A DNA stretch of 64,000 nucleotides from JBBROS01 sp963752225 (lineage in GTDB: Bacteria; Pseudomonadota; Alphaproteobacteria; Acetobacterales; Acetobacteraceae), in contig CAVVXS010000009.1 in NCBI GenBank assembly GCA_963752225.1, positions 496,001 to 560,000 on the forward strand. The letters run 5' to 3'. Shown piece after piece: positions 40,592-48,925 of the stretch; the stretch's first letter is position 1; the number at the start of each line of letters is the position of its first letter. The notes under the pieces were generated by a model, which was not told the origin of the DNA, ran no database searches, and saw only the letters and a program-made list of their open reading frames with translations. The position numbers and the translations under genes are program-made.

Positions 40592-41668
40592 CTATACCAG
40601 CGCCGGCGCTGAGCTCGGCAGCGCCAGCCGCACCCCATCGCGAAACAGTGCGGCCCGGCCGGGCGCACAGGCGACGTGCACGGCGGCGCCGGGCTGGAAC
40701 AAGCTGCCGGGCGGCACCTTGGCCCGGACCTGCTGCGTGTCGCCGAGATCGAGTGTCAGCAGGACGACGCCGCCGATGCCGACCGTGCGGGCAGTGACGG
40801 TGGCGGCCACCGATCCCGGGAACGGCGCCGGCGCCACCAGCAGGTGCTCGGGCCGCACGCCGAGCGTAAGCGGCGGCGCGCCGGGTACCGGGTCCGGCAG
40901 CAGAGCGAACCGCATCCCATCCGGCCCCGGCACGCCGGAAAGAAAGCTCATCCCGGGATTGCCGAGGAACCAGCCGCCGAACTCCGTCTCCGGCCGCTCG
41001 TACAGCAGGCGCGGCGTGTCGCATTGCAGGATGCGCCCGTCCTGCATCAGCGCAATCCGGTCGGCGACCGTCATCGCCTCGGTCTGGTCATGCGTCACGT
41101 AGACGATCGTTTGCTTGAGCCGACGGGTGATCTGCTTGAACGCGCGCATCAGCTGCAGCTTGGCGGCCAGCTCGATGTTGGTGGTCGGCTCGTCGAACAG
41201 CAGCACCGGGCAGTGCCGGGCCACGGCACGGCCGACCGCAACCCTTTGCCTTCCACCGGCGTCGAGTTCGCGCGCGCGCCGTCCGGCCACCGCGCCGAGG
41301 GCCAGGATGTCCAATACTTCCTCGACCCGACGTTCGCGCAGCGCGGGCGACAGGCTGCGGTCGTGCCGCAACGGCTCGCGGATGTTGTCGGCCACCGACA
41401 GGGTCGGGTAGGTGACGGGGTATTGGAACACCATCGCCAGGTTGCGCTGACGGGGCGGCAGCCGCACCAGATCGGCGCCGCCCAGCAGGATCGCGCCGCC
41501 GTCCGGCCGTTCGAGGCCGGCGATCAGCCGCAGCAAGGTGGTCTTGCCGCATCCCGACGGGCCCAGCAGGCAGGTCACCGTATCGGCGGGAAAGTCGAAG
41601 CTGAGCCGGTCCAGCACGGAAACGCTGCCGAACCGCTTCGATAGGTCGCGCACCGCGATGCCGCTCAT
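40592..41668 (-). CDS. Sugar/polyol ABC transporter ATPase (GlpT-like)
   Basis: A 358-residue ATPase of the MalK/UgpC class. Walker A is GPSGCGKTTLL, the Q-loop is MVFQYPVTYPTLSV, Walker B is PVLLFDEPTTNIEL, and the switch histidine is YVTHDQTEAMTVAD. The signature is ELDAGGRQRVAVGRAVA, not LSGGQ; the related Rhizobium GlpT also has a degenerate signature. The C-terminal TOBE domain has LGVRPEHLLVAP. Paired with the second ATPase, it would give an asymmetric transporter with one consensus and one degenerate site. ATGA overlap with the neighbour gene. Confidence 0.88.
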   Translation of the reverse strand: MSGIAVRDLSKRFGSVSVLDRLSFDFPADTVTCLLGPSGCGKTTLLRLIAGLERPDGGAILLGGADLVRLPPRQRNLAMVFQYPVTYPTLSVADNIREPLRHDRSLSPALRERRVEEVLDILALGAVAGRRARELDAGGRQRVAVGRAVARHCPVLLFDEPTTNIELAAKLQLMRAFKQITRRLKQTIVYVTHDQTEAMTVADRIALMQDGRILQCDTPRLLYERPETEFGGWFLGNPGMSFLSGVPGPDGMRFALLPDPVPGAPPLTLGVRPEHLLVAPAPFPGSVAATVTARTVGIGGVVLLTLDLGDTQQVRAKVPPGSLFQPGAAVHVACAPGRAALFRDGVRLALPSSAPALV

Positions 41669-42765
41669 GCAGCGCCAGTGCCGAGCCGGGCGCCATCCGG
41701 CGCGAACACGGCGAGGTTGTCCGGACGCACCGACAGCGGCAACGTGCCGTCGAGCTCGACCGCCCCGGCCGAGGCGGCCGGAAGCACGGTGACGAGCGCG
41801 CCGGTGTCGAGCGCGGATCCGTCGCCGCCGCCCGCGTCGAAATGCACCACGAGCTCGGCGCCGAGATCCTCGACCAGGCGGACCACCGCCTGCACATCCA
41901 GCCCGCCAGGTTCTGTCGCAGGCTCGAAGTGCTCCGGCCGCACGGCGATGCTGACCGGGCCCGGCGCTGCTGCCCCGGCCAGGCGGAAGCTGCCGAGCGC
42001 CGTGCGGCAGCGCCCGTCCCCATCGACCGTGCCCGGCAGCACGTTGCAGCGGGGGAAGCCCACGATCTCCGCCGAGCGCAGCGCCTGCGGCCGATGGTAG
42101 ATCGCCTCGGCCGGCCCGTGCTCGACCACCCGGCCGCCGTCCAGCACGGCGATGTCGTCGGCCACCGCCAACGCCTCGAGCGAGTCGCTGGTCGCGTACA
42201 GGAATGCCGCGCCATACTCCACCCGCAGGCGCTTCAGATCGTCCACCAGCCGCTCGCGCAGCTTGAAGTCGAGCCCGACCAGCGGGTCGTCGAGCACGAA
42301 GGCGTCGGCCTCGCGCACCAGGCCGCGAGCCAGCGCCGCCCGCTGCTTCTGCCCGCCGGACAGCGCATCGGGCCGCTTGCCCAACGCCGCCTCGAGCCCC
42401 AGCAGCGCCGCCAGGCGCTCGACCCGGCTGCGCGCCGCCGCCCGCGACATGCCGCGTACGGTGAGCGGGTAGGCGATGTTGTCGAACACGCTCCATTGCG
42501 GGAACAGCGCAAAGGATTGCGGCACGTAGCCGAGCTTGCGCCGCCCGGGATCGGCCAGGGTCACGTCCGTGCCCGACACCAGGATGCGGCCCGCGTCCGG
42601 CGTCTCCAGCCCGACCAGCAGCCGCAGCAGCACCGACTTGCCGGCAGCCGGCGGCCCGCACAGGGCGGTGATCCGGCCCGGCGCGCAGTCGAGGTCGACG
42701 CCGTCCAGCACCGCCCGGCCGGCGTAACGCTTGCCCACGCCGCGGAACGACACGGCGGCGGTCAT
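41665..42765 (-). CDS. Sugar/polyol ABC transporter ATPase (GlpS-like)
   Basis: A 366-residue ATPase. Walker A is the variant GPPAAGKSVLLRLLVG, as in Rhizobium GlpS-type proteins (GPTLAGKT). The Q-loop is YVPQSFALFPQWSV, the signature is normal (LSGGQKQRAALARGLV), Walker B is AFVLDDPLVGLDFKL, and the position of the H-loop histidine holds Ser (YATSDSLEALAVAD), also as in GlpS (YATTEPSEA). The first glutamate after Walker B is replaced by Asp-Pro. So this subunit lacks the catalytic Glu/His and the partner gene supplies them. ATGA overlaps on both sides. Confidence 0.88.
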   Translation of the reverse strand: MTAAVSFRGVGKRYAGRAVLDGVDLDCAPGRITALCGPPAAGKSVLLRLLVGLETPDAGRILVSGTDVTLADPGRRKLGYVPQSFALFPQWSVFDNIAYPLTVRGMSRAAARSRVERLAALLGLEAALGKRPDALSGGQKQRAALARGLVREADAFVLDDPLVGLDFKLRERLVDDLKRLRVEYGAAFLYATSDSLEALAVADDIAVLDGGRVVEHGPAEAIYHRPQALRSAEIVGFPRCNVLPGTVDGDGRCRTALGSFRLAGAAAPGPVSIAVRPEHFEPATEPGGLDVQAVVRLVEDLGAELVVHFDAGGGDGSALDTGALVTVLPAASAGAVELDGTLPLSVRPDNLAVFAPDGARLGTGAA

Positions 42766-43034
42766 TGGCCCAGCCGGGCCAGCACCGGCACCAGCAAGTA
42801 GCCGGCGCCGAACACCGCCGCGAGCAGCAGCAGCAGCAGCGCCACCCGCAGCATCGCGCCGAGCGGGCGGAGATGCGCCGGCACGTTGCCGACGGCGATG
42901 ATCAGCAGCGCCGAGCCGATTACCATCAACAGGCCGGCCTCGTAGAGCGGCTCGACCCAGGTCTGCGCGATCAGCAGCAACCCGGCCGCGAACACCAGCA
43001 GCAGCGCGGCCTCGAGGCGCAGAGAAAAACCCAT
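42762..43034 (-). CDS. Small membrane protein of the sugar ABC operon
   Basis: A 90-residue protein with three hydrophobic segments (LEAALLLVFAAGLLLIAQTW, GLLMVIGSALLIIAVG, LRVALLLLLLAAVFGAGYLL). It sits between the permease and the ATPase genes with a TGAATG junction on one side and an ATGA overlap on the other. GlpSTPQV-like operons carry a small DUF2160-type membrane protein at the same place, so this is probably its counterpart, though I cannot show homology. Function unknown. Confidence 0.75.
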   Translation of the reverse strand: MGFSLRLEAALLLVFAAGLLLIAQTWVEPLYEAGLLMVIGSALLIIAVGNVPAHLRPLGAMLRVALLLLLLAAVFGAGYLLVPVLARLGQ

Positions 43035-43853
43035 TCAGACCTCGCCGCGCACCGTGCCGAACGTCATGCCCGCCAGCAGGAATCGCTGGAACACGTAGAC
43101 GGCAAGGACCGGCGGCAGCAGGTAGATGCTCGTCAGCGCCGACAGAAAGGTCCAGTCGATGCCGCCCTCGGAGTAAAGCCCGGTCGACAGCGCCACCGGG
43201 ATCGTCGTCGTGGTCTTGCCGCCGATGATGTAGTTGAACAGGAACTCGTTCCACACGAAGATCATGTTGAAGATGAACGCCGCGACCAGGCCCGGCACGA
43301 CCTGCGGCAATACGACGCGGCCGATCACGTGCGCCCAGGACGCTCCGTTGGCGAGTGCCGTCTCGTCGAAGCGCAGCGACACCGAATCGAGGAACCCCTT
43401 CAGGATCCAGACCGAGAACGGGATGGAGAACATCGCGTAGAACAGGATCATGCCCGCGTAGGTGTCTTTCCAGCCGAACGCGACATACATCAGGAATACC
43501 GGCAATATGGCTGCCGAACCCGGCAGCATCCGGATCGACAGCAGCAGGAACATCAGGAACCCGGTGCCGCGGGGCTTGAAGCGCGAAAAGCAGAACGCGG
43601 CCAGAAACGAGACGAACACCGCGATGACGACTGCCGAGATCGAGATCAGCAGCGAGTTCAGCAGCTGATTGGTGAACTCCGCCCGAGCGAACAAGGCGCG
43701 GTAGTTGGCGAGCGTCGGCGCGAACAACAGCTTCGGCGGCACCGCCAGCAAATCGTCCGGGCGCTTGAACGAACCGAGCAGGATCCAGCCGACCGGCGCG
43801 AAGAACAGCAGCGCGACCAGCCACAGCAACGCGTGGTAAAGATGCCGCCTCAT
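43035..43853 (-). CDS. Sugar ABC transporter permease (MalG/UgpE-like)
   Basis: A 272-residue permease with six hydrophobic segments. The EAA loop reads ETALANGASWAHVIGRVVLP (about residues 183-202) with the conserved glycine spacing, followed by LVAAFIFNMIFVWNEFLFNY, a strong mark of the MalG branch. It pairs with the MalF-type permease encoded just before it in the operon (ATGA overlap). Imports a sugar or polyol across the inner membrane. Confidence 0.92.
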   Translation of the reverse strand: MRRHLYHALLWLVALLFFAPVGWILLGSFKRPDDLLAVPPKLLFAPTLANYRALFARAEFTNQLLNSLLISISAVVIAVFVSFLAAFCFSRFKPRGTGFLMFLLLSIRMLPGSAAILPVFLMYVAFGWKDTYAGMILFYAMFSIPFSVWILKGFLDSVSLRFDETALANGASWAHVIGRVVLPQVVPGLVAAFIFNMIFVWNEFLFNYIIGGKTTTTIPVALSTGLYSEGGIDWTFLSALTSIYLLPPVLAVYVFQRFLLAGMTFGTVRGEV

Positions 43854-44740
43854 CCGCTGGCCCGCTCGCGTTGCCGAAGAAGGAAGATGAAGGCGCTGGT
43901 GAGCCCGATGGACACCAGCAGCAGGATCACCGCGAGCGCCGAGCTCGACCCCATGTTGAACGCCTCGAAGGCGCGGCGGTACAGCGTGATGGCGACGAGC
44001 TGCGTGGTCGAGCCCGGCCCGCCGAAGGTCATGTTGTAGATCAGGTCCATGGTCTTGAAGCTGTCGATCGCCCGTAGCAGCACGCCCAGCATCAGGATGA
44101 AGCGGCCATGGTGCAGCACGATCAGCCGCAGCCGCTGCAGCCACGGCAGGCCGTCCACCTCCGCCGCTTCGAGTTCGGCCTTCGGCACGGAGGCGAGCGC
44201 GGCGAGCGTCATCAGGATCATGAACGGCGTCCACATCCACACGTCGACCGCCACCACCGCCGCAAACGCGATCGAGGCGTCGCCAAGGAAGTTGACGGTG
44301 CCGAGGCCCGCCGCGCGCAGCATCGCGTTCAGCACGCCGAAGGTCGGGTCGTAGATCAGCCGGAAGAACGTGCCGCTCGCGACCGGGGTCAGTACCATGG
44401 GCGCGAACAGCAACGTGAGTGCAAGGCGCCGCCCCGGTAATTGCGCGCTGCCCCAGAACAGCAAGCCGAGTGCGACGCCGAGCAGGGTCTCGATCGTGAC
44501 GGTCGCGAACATGAAGGAGAAGGTGCGGCTGAGGTCGAGCCAGATGCCGCCGTCGGCGAGGATGTTGTCGTAATTGCCGAACCCGTACGGGATGGGCGGC
44601 CGTCCGCTGGTGAGCGAGAAGCGGTAGAAGCTGAGGCCCAGCAGCCACAGCGTCGGAATGGTGTTCCAGATAATGAAGAACGCCAGCACCGGCGCCAGCA
44701 GCAGCGGGATGAGCCAGCGGCGGGGTGAAAGCGTTAGCAA
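43850..44740 (-). CDS. Sugar ABC transporter permease (MalF/UgpA-like), TTG start
   Basis: A 296-residue permease. N-terminal segment RWLIPLLLAPVLAFFIIWN, then SFYRFSLTSGRPPIPYGFGN and FSFMFATVTIETLLGVALGL; the EAA loop is ELEAAEVDGLPWLQRLRLIV. The only initiator for the whole frame is TTG at 44740; there is no Shine-Dalgarno sequence in front of it (CTTCTTCCAC). The preceding 110 bases are a row of four hairpins. Poor initiation plus these structures would keep permease synthesis well below that of the binding protein. Confidence 0.85.
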   Translation of the reverse strand: MLTLSPRRWLIPLLLAPVLAFFIIWNTIPTLWLLGLSFYRFSLTSGRPPIPYGFGNYDNILADGGIWLDLSRTFSFMFATVTIETLLGVALGLLFWGSAQLPGRRLALTLLFAPMVLTPVASGTFFRLIYDPTFGVLNAMLRAAGLGTVNFLGDASIAFAAVVAVDVWMWTPFMILMTLAALASVPKAELEAAEVDGLPWLQRLRLIVLHHGRFILMLGVLLRAIDSFKTMDLIYNMTFGGPGSTTQLVAITLYRRAFEAFNMGSSSALAVILLLVSIGLTSAFIFLLRQRERASG

Positions 44741-44751
44741 GTGGAAGAAGG

Positions 44752-44859
44752 CAAAGGGGCTCTGCCCCTTTGAACTCCGTCAAAGGCGAGCCTTTGAAAT
44801 CCGATTACGGGCGGTCTGGGGCGCCTCGCCCCAGCGGGGTCCAGGGGCAGCGCCCCTGG
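44752..44859. repeat. Array of four perfect hairpins between binding protein and permease genes
   Basis: Four stem-loops follow each other in 108 bases: CAAAGGGGC-TCT-GCCCCTTTG at 44752-44772 (9 bp), TCAAAGGC-GA-GCCTTTGA at 44780-44797 (8 bp), CTGGGGCG-CCT-CGCCCCAG at 44816-44834 (8 bp) and CCAGGGGC-AGC-GCCCCTGG at 44841-44859 (8 bp). All stems are perfect with 2-3 base loops. The arms of the first two can also pair with each other (CTTTGA/TCAAAG). As RNA they would protect the upstream binding-protein message and dampen readthrough, like the malE-malF REP sequence. Confidence 0.8.
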
Positions 44860-44864
44860 CCTTC

Positions 44865-46316
44865 CTATAGCCGGATCGACCGGCACGTCGCACTCGGCTG
44901 CTTTTCCGCGGTGCCGCTGTCGAACAGGATCGCCTGCTGCTTGCAGGCGGCGTAGTCGAGCGCGTGCTGCGGATCGTTGATCTGGCCGGTGGCGTAGGCG
45001 GTGAACGCTTCCTGCTGCACGGCCAGCATCTCCGAGTATTTCGGGTCATGCCAAAAATCGCTCGAGTATTGCAGCATGTATTTGTAAGTGCGGAACCAGG
45101 GTTGCATCGCATCGAAATCGGCGCGCGACAGGGTCGCCTTATCGCAGGGGTCGCCGCCACGCTTGGCGAACTCGAGCGCCGTCTCCGGCAAGTACCACCA
45201 CTTCATGAAGTCGATCGCCACCCGCTGATGCGCGTCGTCGTTGAACGCGTTCAGCACCCAGGGCTGGCCGCCGATGATGTAGTTGCGGACGGTCTTGCCG
45301 TCGCGGCCCTTGAACGCCGGCGGCGGCACGACGAGCACCTTGTCGCGCATGTCGGGCCGGATCATCGCCGGGCCGACCGCGGCCCATTGCATCGCGGAAA
45401 ACACCTTGCCCTGCGTGAACACGTCCACGAGTTCGGCAATGCCGTAGTTGATCGCCCCCGGCGGCTGATACTTCAGCAGCGCCTTGTAGGCCTCGAGCGC
45501 CTTCGCGTTGCCGGCCGCGTTCAGCACGCCTTCGACCTGGCCGGTTTTCGCGTTCCACACGTCCCCGCCCATGCTGCGCATGAACGACAGCGCCGGGCAC
45601 GAAAAGAAGTCGTACTCGCGCGAGTTCTGCGTCGCCAGGCCGTGATAGCCCTTGTCCGGCCGGGTGAAATGCTCCGCCACCTTGGTGTAGTCGTCCCAGG
45701 TGAGCTTCTCGAAGTCCTCCCAGGTCTGCGGCAGGTCGGCGCCGTGCTTGGCCTTGAACGCCTCGTTCTCGCCCGGCGCCGTCAACAGGTCGCGGCGCAC
45801 GAACAGCGCCAGCACGTCGCCTTCCTGCGGAAAGCCCCAGCGGTTGTTCGTGCCGTCCGGGTAGATCTGGTAGGCGTCGCGGATCGCCGGCGCATACCAC
45901 TCGATGTCGAGATCCTTGTTCGCCTGGATGACCGGGTTGAGCGGCACGATCCACTTCGGCGACGCCAGCGCGCCCAGCCATTGGCTGTCGGAGATGATGA
46001 TGTTGTATTCCTGCGAGCGCGTCGCCAGCGACGTCGCCGCCTTCTGGAACAGTTGCCCGAACGGCGCGTCGGCGAAGCGGAACTTCACGTCGTAGCCGTA
46101 ATGCTGCTTGGCGTAGTCGGCGAAGATCGGCGACATGTCGACGCCGAGCTTGCTCGGCAGCCACCCGGCGATGCCGAGCACCGACATCTCGATCGTCTTG
46201 CCTTTCAGCGGATGGGCGGCCTGGGCGCGGACGAGATTGGGACGCAGCAGCAGCGAGCCTGCCCCACCCGCCAACGCAAGGCGGCGCGACAAGCGCGTCT
46301 GGGCGATCTTGTGCAT
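44865..46316 (-). CDS. ABC transporter solute-binding protein for a sugar or polyol
   Basis: A 483-residue family 1 extracellular solute-binding protein. A signal peptide ends after LVRAQA (residue about 33); the N-terminus LSRRLALAGGAGSLLLRP holds a twin-arginine-like RR but lacks the full Tat motif. The mature domain has ATSLATRSQEYNIIISDSQW, RWGFPQEGDVLALFVRRDLL and AMQWAAVGPAMIRP. Length and features fit the large glycerol-3-phosphate/alpha-glucoside-type binders found in GlpSTPQV-like systems. The stop lies 6 bases from the hairpin array. GGGGGAAAG precedes the ATG. It follows the kinase gene. Confidence 0.9.
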   Translation of the reverse strand: MHKIAQTRLSRRLALAGGAGSLLLRPNLVRAQAAHPLKGKTIEMSVLGIAGWLPSKLGVDMSPIFADYAKQHYGYDVKFRFADAPFGQLFQKAATSLATRSQEYNIIISDSQWLGALASPKWIVPLNPVIQANKDLDIEWYAPAIRDAYQIYPDGTNNRWGFPQEGDVLALFVRRDLLTAPGENEAFKAKHGADLPQTWEDFEKLTWDDYTKVAEHFTRPDKGYHGLATQNSREYDFFSCPALSFMRSMGGDVWNAKTGQVEGVLNAAGNAKALEAYKALLKYQPPGAINYGIAELVDVFTQGKVFSAMQWAAVGPAMIRPDMRDKVLVVPPPAFKGRDGKTVRNYIIGGQPWVLNAFNDDAHQRVAIDFMKWWYLPETALEFAKRGGDPCDKATLSRADFDAMQPWFRTYKYMLQYSSDFWHDPKYSEMLAVQQEAFTAYATGQINDPQHALDYAACKQQAILFDSGTAEKQPSATCRSIRL

Positions 46317-46371
46317 GGTCTTTCCCCCCGGTTAGACGCTCAGCATTCTCGATCGATGCTTTACCGAGACG

Positions 46372-48063
46372 CTATGAGGCGTCCCCGGCAGTGTCAATCA
46401 ATGCCCGCATCCAGACCACCACGCCCTCGGCGCCCGGGTCGGTCACGCCCATCGCCCGCTCGCCGAGGTAGCTCGCCCGGCCCAGACGCGGTGTCATGGC
46501 CGCCGTTGCCGCAACCCCCCGTTCGGCTGCGGCCACCGCCTCGCGCCAGGCCGCGGCCGGCGTCTGACCCGCCGCGAGCGCCGCCGCGAACGCGTCCGCC
46601 CCGGGGCGCAGCGCGTCGAGCATGGTGCAGTCGCCGGGCTTGGCTCCGCCCAGTTCGCCGACCGCGTCGGCTCCCGCCGACAGCGCCCGCGCCCAAGCGG
46701 CGGCGTCGGGCGCGCCGCCGCTCAGCGCGCGCGCGGCTCGCAGCAGCAGCGCCGCGTAAAGCGGGCCGGACGTGCCGCCGACGTCGCGCCGCACCGCGCC
46801 GGCGATGCGCGCCAGCACCGCCGGCGCCGGGCCGCCGCCCGAGAGCGCCCCCTCCGCCGCGTCGGCGCCGCGGGCGAGCGCCGCGCCCAGGTCGCCGTCG
46901 CCGACGCTGGCGTCCATCGCCGTCAACGCGGGCTCGGCGGCCCGCAACGCCGCGCAAGCCGCCCGCACGGCTCCCAGCATTGGCGCCGGCGTTGCCTCGC
47001 CCGGCGCCGCGGCCGGTGCCGTGGCCGTGCCGGCGACCCGCTGCACCGCGTCCGGGATGCGGCCGGGGCCGGGCCAGGCGGGGGCACGGGTCGGGGCGTC
47101 CAGCAACCGCAGCCGCGCATCGTCCAACGCCATCACCGACAGCGAGCAGCCGGCCATCTCCAGCGCCGACAACAACGTGCCCGACCAAGCCCGCGCCACG
47201 ACCAATCCCCGGTCGCGCAAGACCTGCACCGCCCGGCGCGCCACCACGGCCAACTCCATCGCCGGCGTGCCGCCCAGCCCGTTGACCAGCAGCGCCACGC
47301 GGCTCCCCGGCGCGAACGCCTTGTCGGCCAGGATTTCTTCAAGGATCGTCTCGACCACCGCATCCGCCGTCGCCAGCGGCACCCGGCGCACGCCGCGCTC
47401 GCCGTGGATGCCGAGGCCGAGTTCCATCTCGCCATCCGGCAGCTCGAAGCCCGGCGCCCCGGCCGCCGGCACGGTGCAGGCGCTCAAGCCCACGCCCATG
47501 GTGCCCACGGCGTCGGCCGCCGCCTGCGCCGCCGCACGCACGCCCGAAAGGTCGAGCCCGGCCGCCGACGCGGCCCCCGCCACCTTGTGCACCAGCACGG
47601 TTCCTGCCAGGCCGCGCCGCCCGGTCGCCGCCACGCTCGCGCGCAGCGACACGTCGTCGGCCACCACCACGACCTCGACCGGGATGCCTTCGGCGCGGGC
47701 GAGCTCGGCCGCGAGCCCGAAGTTCAGCCGGTCGCCGGTATAGCTCTTGACGATCAGCAGCGCGCCCGCCGGGCCTGAAGCGGCGCGGATCGCCGCCAGC
47801 ACCGCATCCACCGGCGGCGAAGCGAACACGTCGCCGGCCACCGCCGCGTGCAGCATGCCGTCGCCGACATACCCTGCATGCGCCGGCTCGTGCCCGCTGC
47901 CGCCGCCCGAGATCAATGCCACCTCGCGACGCTCCGGCGGCGGCAGGTCCGCGCGCAGCACCACCGTCCACCCGTCCAGCAACGCCTGGCCCGGCTGCAG
48001 CGCGACCGCGCCCTCCAGCATCTCGCGCACCACGGCGCGCGGTTCGTTCACCAGCTTGCGCAT
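46372..48063 (-). CDS. Dihydroxyacetone kinase-like protein, fused DhaK-DhaL
   Basis: A 563-residue ATP-dependent kinase joining a DhaK substrate domain (residues 1-330) and a DhaL nucleotide domain (from about 355). DhaK marks are ALISGGGSGHEPAHAGYVGD, DVFASPPVDAVLAAIRA and the substrate-binding histidine in ELGLGIHGERGVRRVP. DhaL marks are AMDASVGDGDLGAALARGA, GGTSGPLYAALLLRAAR and GAKPGDCTMLDALRPGADAF. The phosphorylated sugar may be dihydroxyacetone or a longer ketose such as erythrulose, as shown for other family members. GGGAGG 5 bases before the ATG. The gene heads the carbohydrate operon, 55 bases from the binding-protein gene. Confidence 0.92.
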   Translation of the reverse strand: MRKLVNEPRAVVREMLEGAVALQPGQALLDGWTVVLRADLPPPERREVALISGGGSGHEPAHAGYVGDGMLHAAVAGDVFASPPVDAVLAAIRAASGPAGALLIVKSYTGDRLNFGLAAELARAEGIPVEVVVVADDVSLRASVAATGRRGLAGTVLVHKVAGAASAAGLDLSGVRAAAQAAADAVGTMGVGLSACTVPAAGAPGFELPDGEMELGLGIHGERGVRRVPLATADAVVETILEEILADKAFAPGSRVALLVNGLGGTPAMELAVVARRAVQVLRDRGLVVARAWSGTLLSALEMAGCSLSVMALDDARLRLLDAPTRAPAWPGPGRIPDAVQRVAGTATAPAAAPGEATPAPMLGAVRAACAALRAAEPALTAMDASVGDGDLGAALARGADAAEGALSGGGPAPAVLARIAGAVRRDVGGTSGPLYAALLLRAARALSGGAPDAAAWARALSAGADAVGELGGAKPGDCTMLDALRPGADAFAAALAAGQTPAAAWREAVAAAERGVAATAAMTPRLGRASYLGERAMGVTDPGAEGVVVWMRALIDTAGDAS

Positions 48064-48189
48064 GCGGTCCTCCCTGGGCCGAACCATGCCCCAAGCCGCG
48101 GCCGCTGTGGAAGCGGCATGGCGCCGCGCGCTCTTGCCATCCAACCGGCGCGGTGGTCAGAAGGGCCGCATCAACCTGGATCGATGTTC

Positions 48190-48519
48190 ATGAGCGAGAC
48201 AACCTCCCTTGGCCTCCCCGAGGCCGCACGCCGCCTCGGCGTTCCCGTCCGGGTCCTCCGGCGCGCGATCCGCACCGGCTCGATCCCGGAGCCGCAGCAC
48301 CTGACGGCCACCAGCCACCTGTCGGCCGAGTGGCTCGACAGCGCGCAGGCGGCGGTGAAGGCAGCGCCGGGAGCGCTGAACCGCACCTTCGTGCAGAAGG
48401 TCCCTCCCTTCGCCCGCTACGAGGGCACGTCGGCTTGGCGCAAGTATCCGAACCGGGTGCGCGAGTACAACCGCTTCCGCGCCGCGACCGACCCGATCCC
48501 GGCCACCCCCGGCCGCTGA
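48190..48519 (+). CDS. Helix-turn-helix (excisionase/MerR-like) small protein
   Basis: A 109-residue protein with a winged-helix start MSETTSLGLPEAARRLGVPV, then RVLRRAIRTGSIPEPQHLTA: the LPEAARRLGVPVRVLRRAIR segment is an excisionase-type helix-turn-helix. The rest has NRTFVQKVPPFARYEGTSAW and YPNRVREYNRFRAAT, which I do not recognise. An in-frame ATG at 48184 is an alternative. It faces the kinase gene across 126 bases, so regulation of that operon is possible. Function not established. Confidence 0.55.
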   Translation: MSETTSLGLPEAARRLGVPVRVLRRAIRTGSIPEPQHLTATSHLSAEWLDSAQAAVKAAPGALNRTFVQKVPPFARYEGTSAWRKYPNRVREYNRFRAATDPIPATPGR

Positions 48520-48589
48520 GCACCCGGACCGGGCGTCTGCCCTCGCCGTCGCCGTGCAAGGCGGGTCCGAACCGACACAGGAGCGAGCG

Positions 48590-48880
48590 ATGGAACCGAT
48601 GAAGCCGATGGAACCCATGCCGCCCATGGAGTTCGGCCCCAAATGGTGGCCCGACGCCCTCGGCGAGCCGAGCACCAGCGGCGGCCAGAACGACCTGGAC
48701 TACGCGTTCTTCCCCGCTACGCATCGTTTGGCCATCCGGCGCGACGGCGAGGTCACCGTCTACGACAGCGCCGACCACGAGATCAGCGACGTGTCGCAGC
48801 GGCATGGCGACGCGAACACGCTGGTGTTCGTCAGCCAGCACGGCACCGTGGACCTCGGCCAACTGAAGGTGGCGCCTTAA
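48590..48880 (+). CDS. Small Met/Pro-repeat hypothetical protein
   Basis: A 96-residue protein opening with a repeated MEPMKPMEPMPPMEFGPKWW segment and continuing with a beta-rich globular part (DALGEPSTSGGQNDLDYAFF, PATHRLAIRRDGEVTVYDSA, DHEISDVSQRHGDANTLVFV). GGAG lies 6 bases before the ATG at 48590. Similar SHOCT-less small proteins with an MEPM start occur in Acetobacteraceae and Methylobacterium; none has a known role. It follows the HTH gene by 70 bases. Confidence 0.65.
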   Translation: MEPMKPMEPMPPMEFGPKWWPDALGEPSTSGGQNDLDYAFFPATHRLAIRRDGEVTVYDSADHEISDVSQRHGDANTLVFVSQHGTVDLGQLKVAP

Positions 48881-48925
48881 CCCGGCACGGGCCGCCGCGC
48901 CCGGGCTAGGGCTGGCGCGACTCGC

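Noticed and set aside
41665..43824. 719-codon minus frame covering ATPase, small membrane protein and permease genes
   Set aside because: Only its C-terminal 366 residues are the ATPase; the rest is out-of-frame reading of two other genes.
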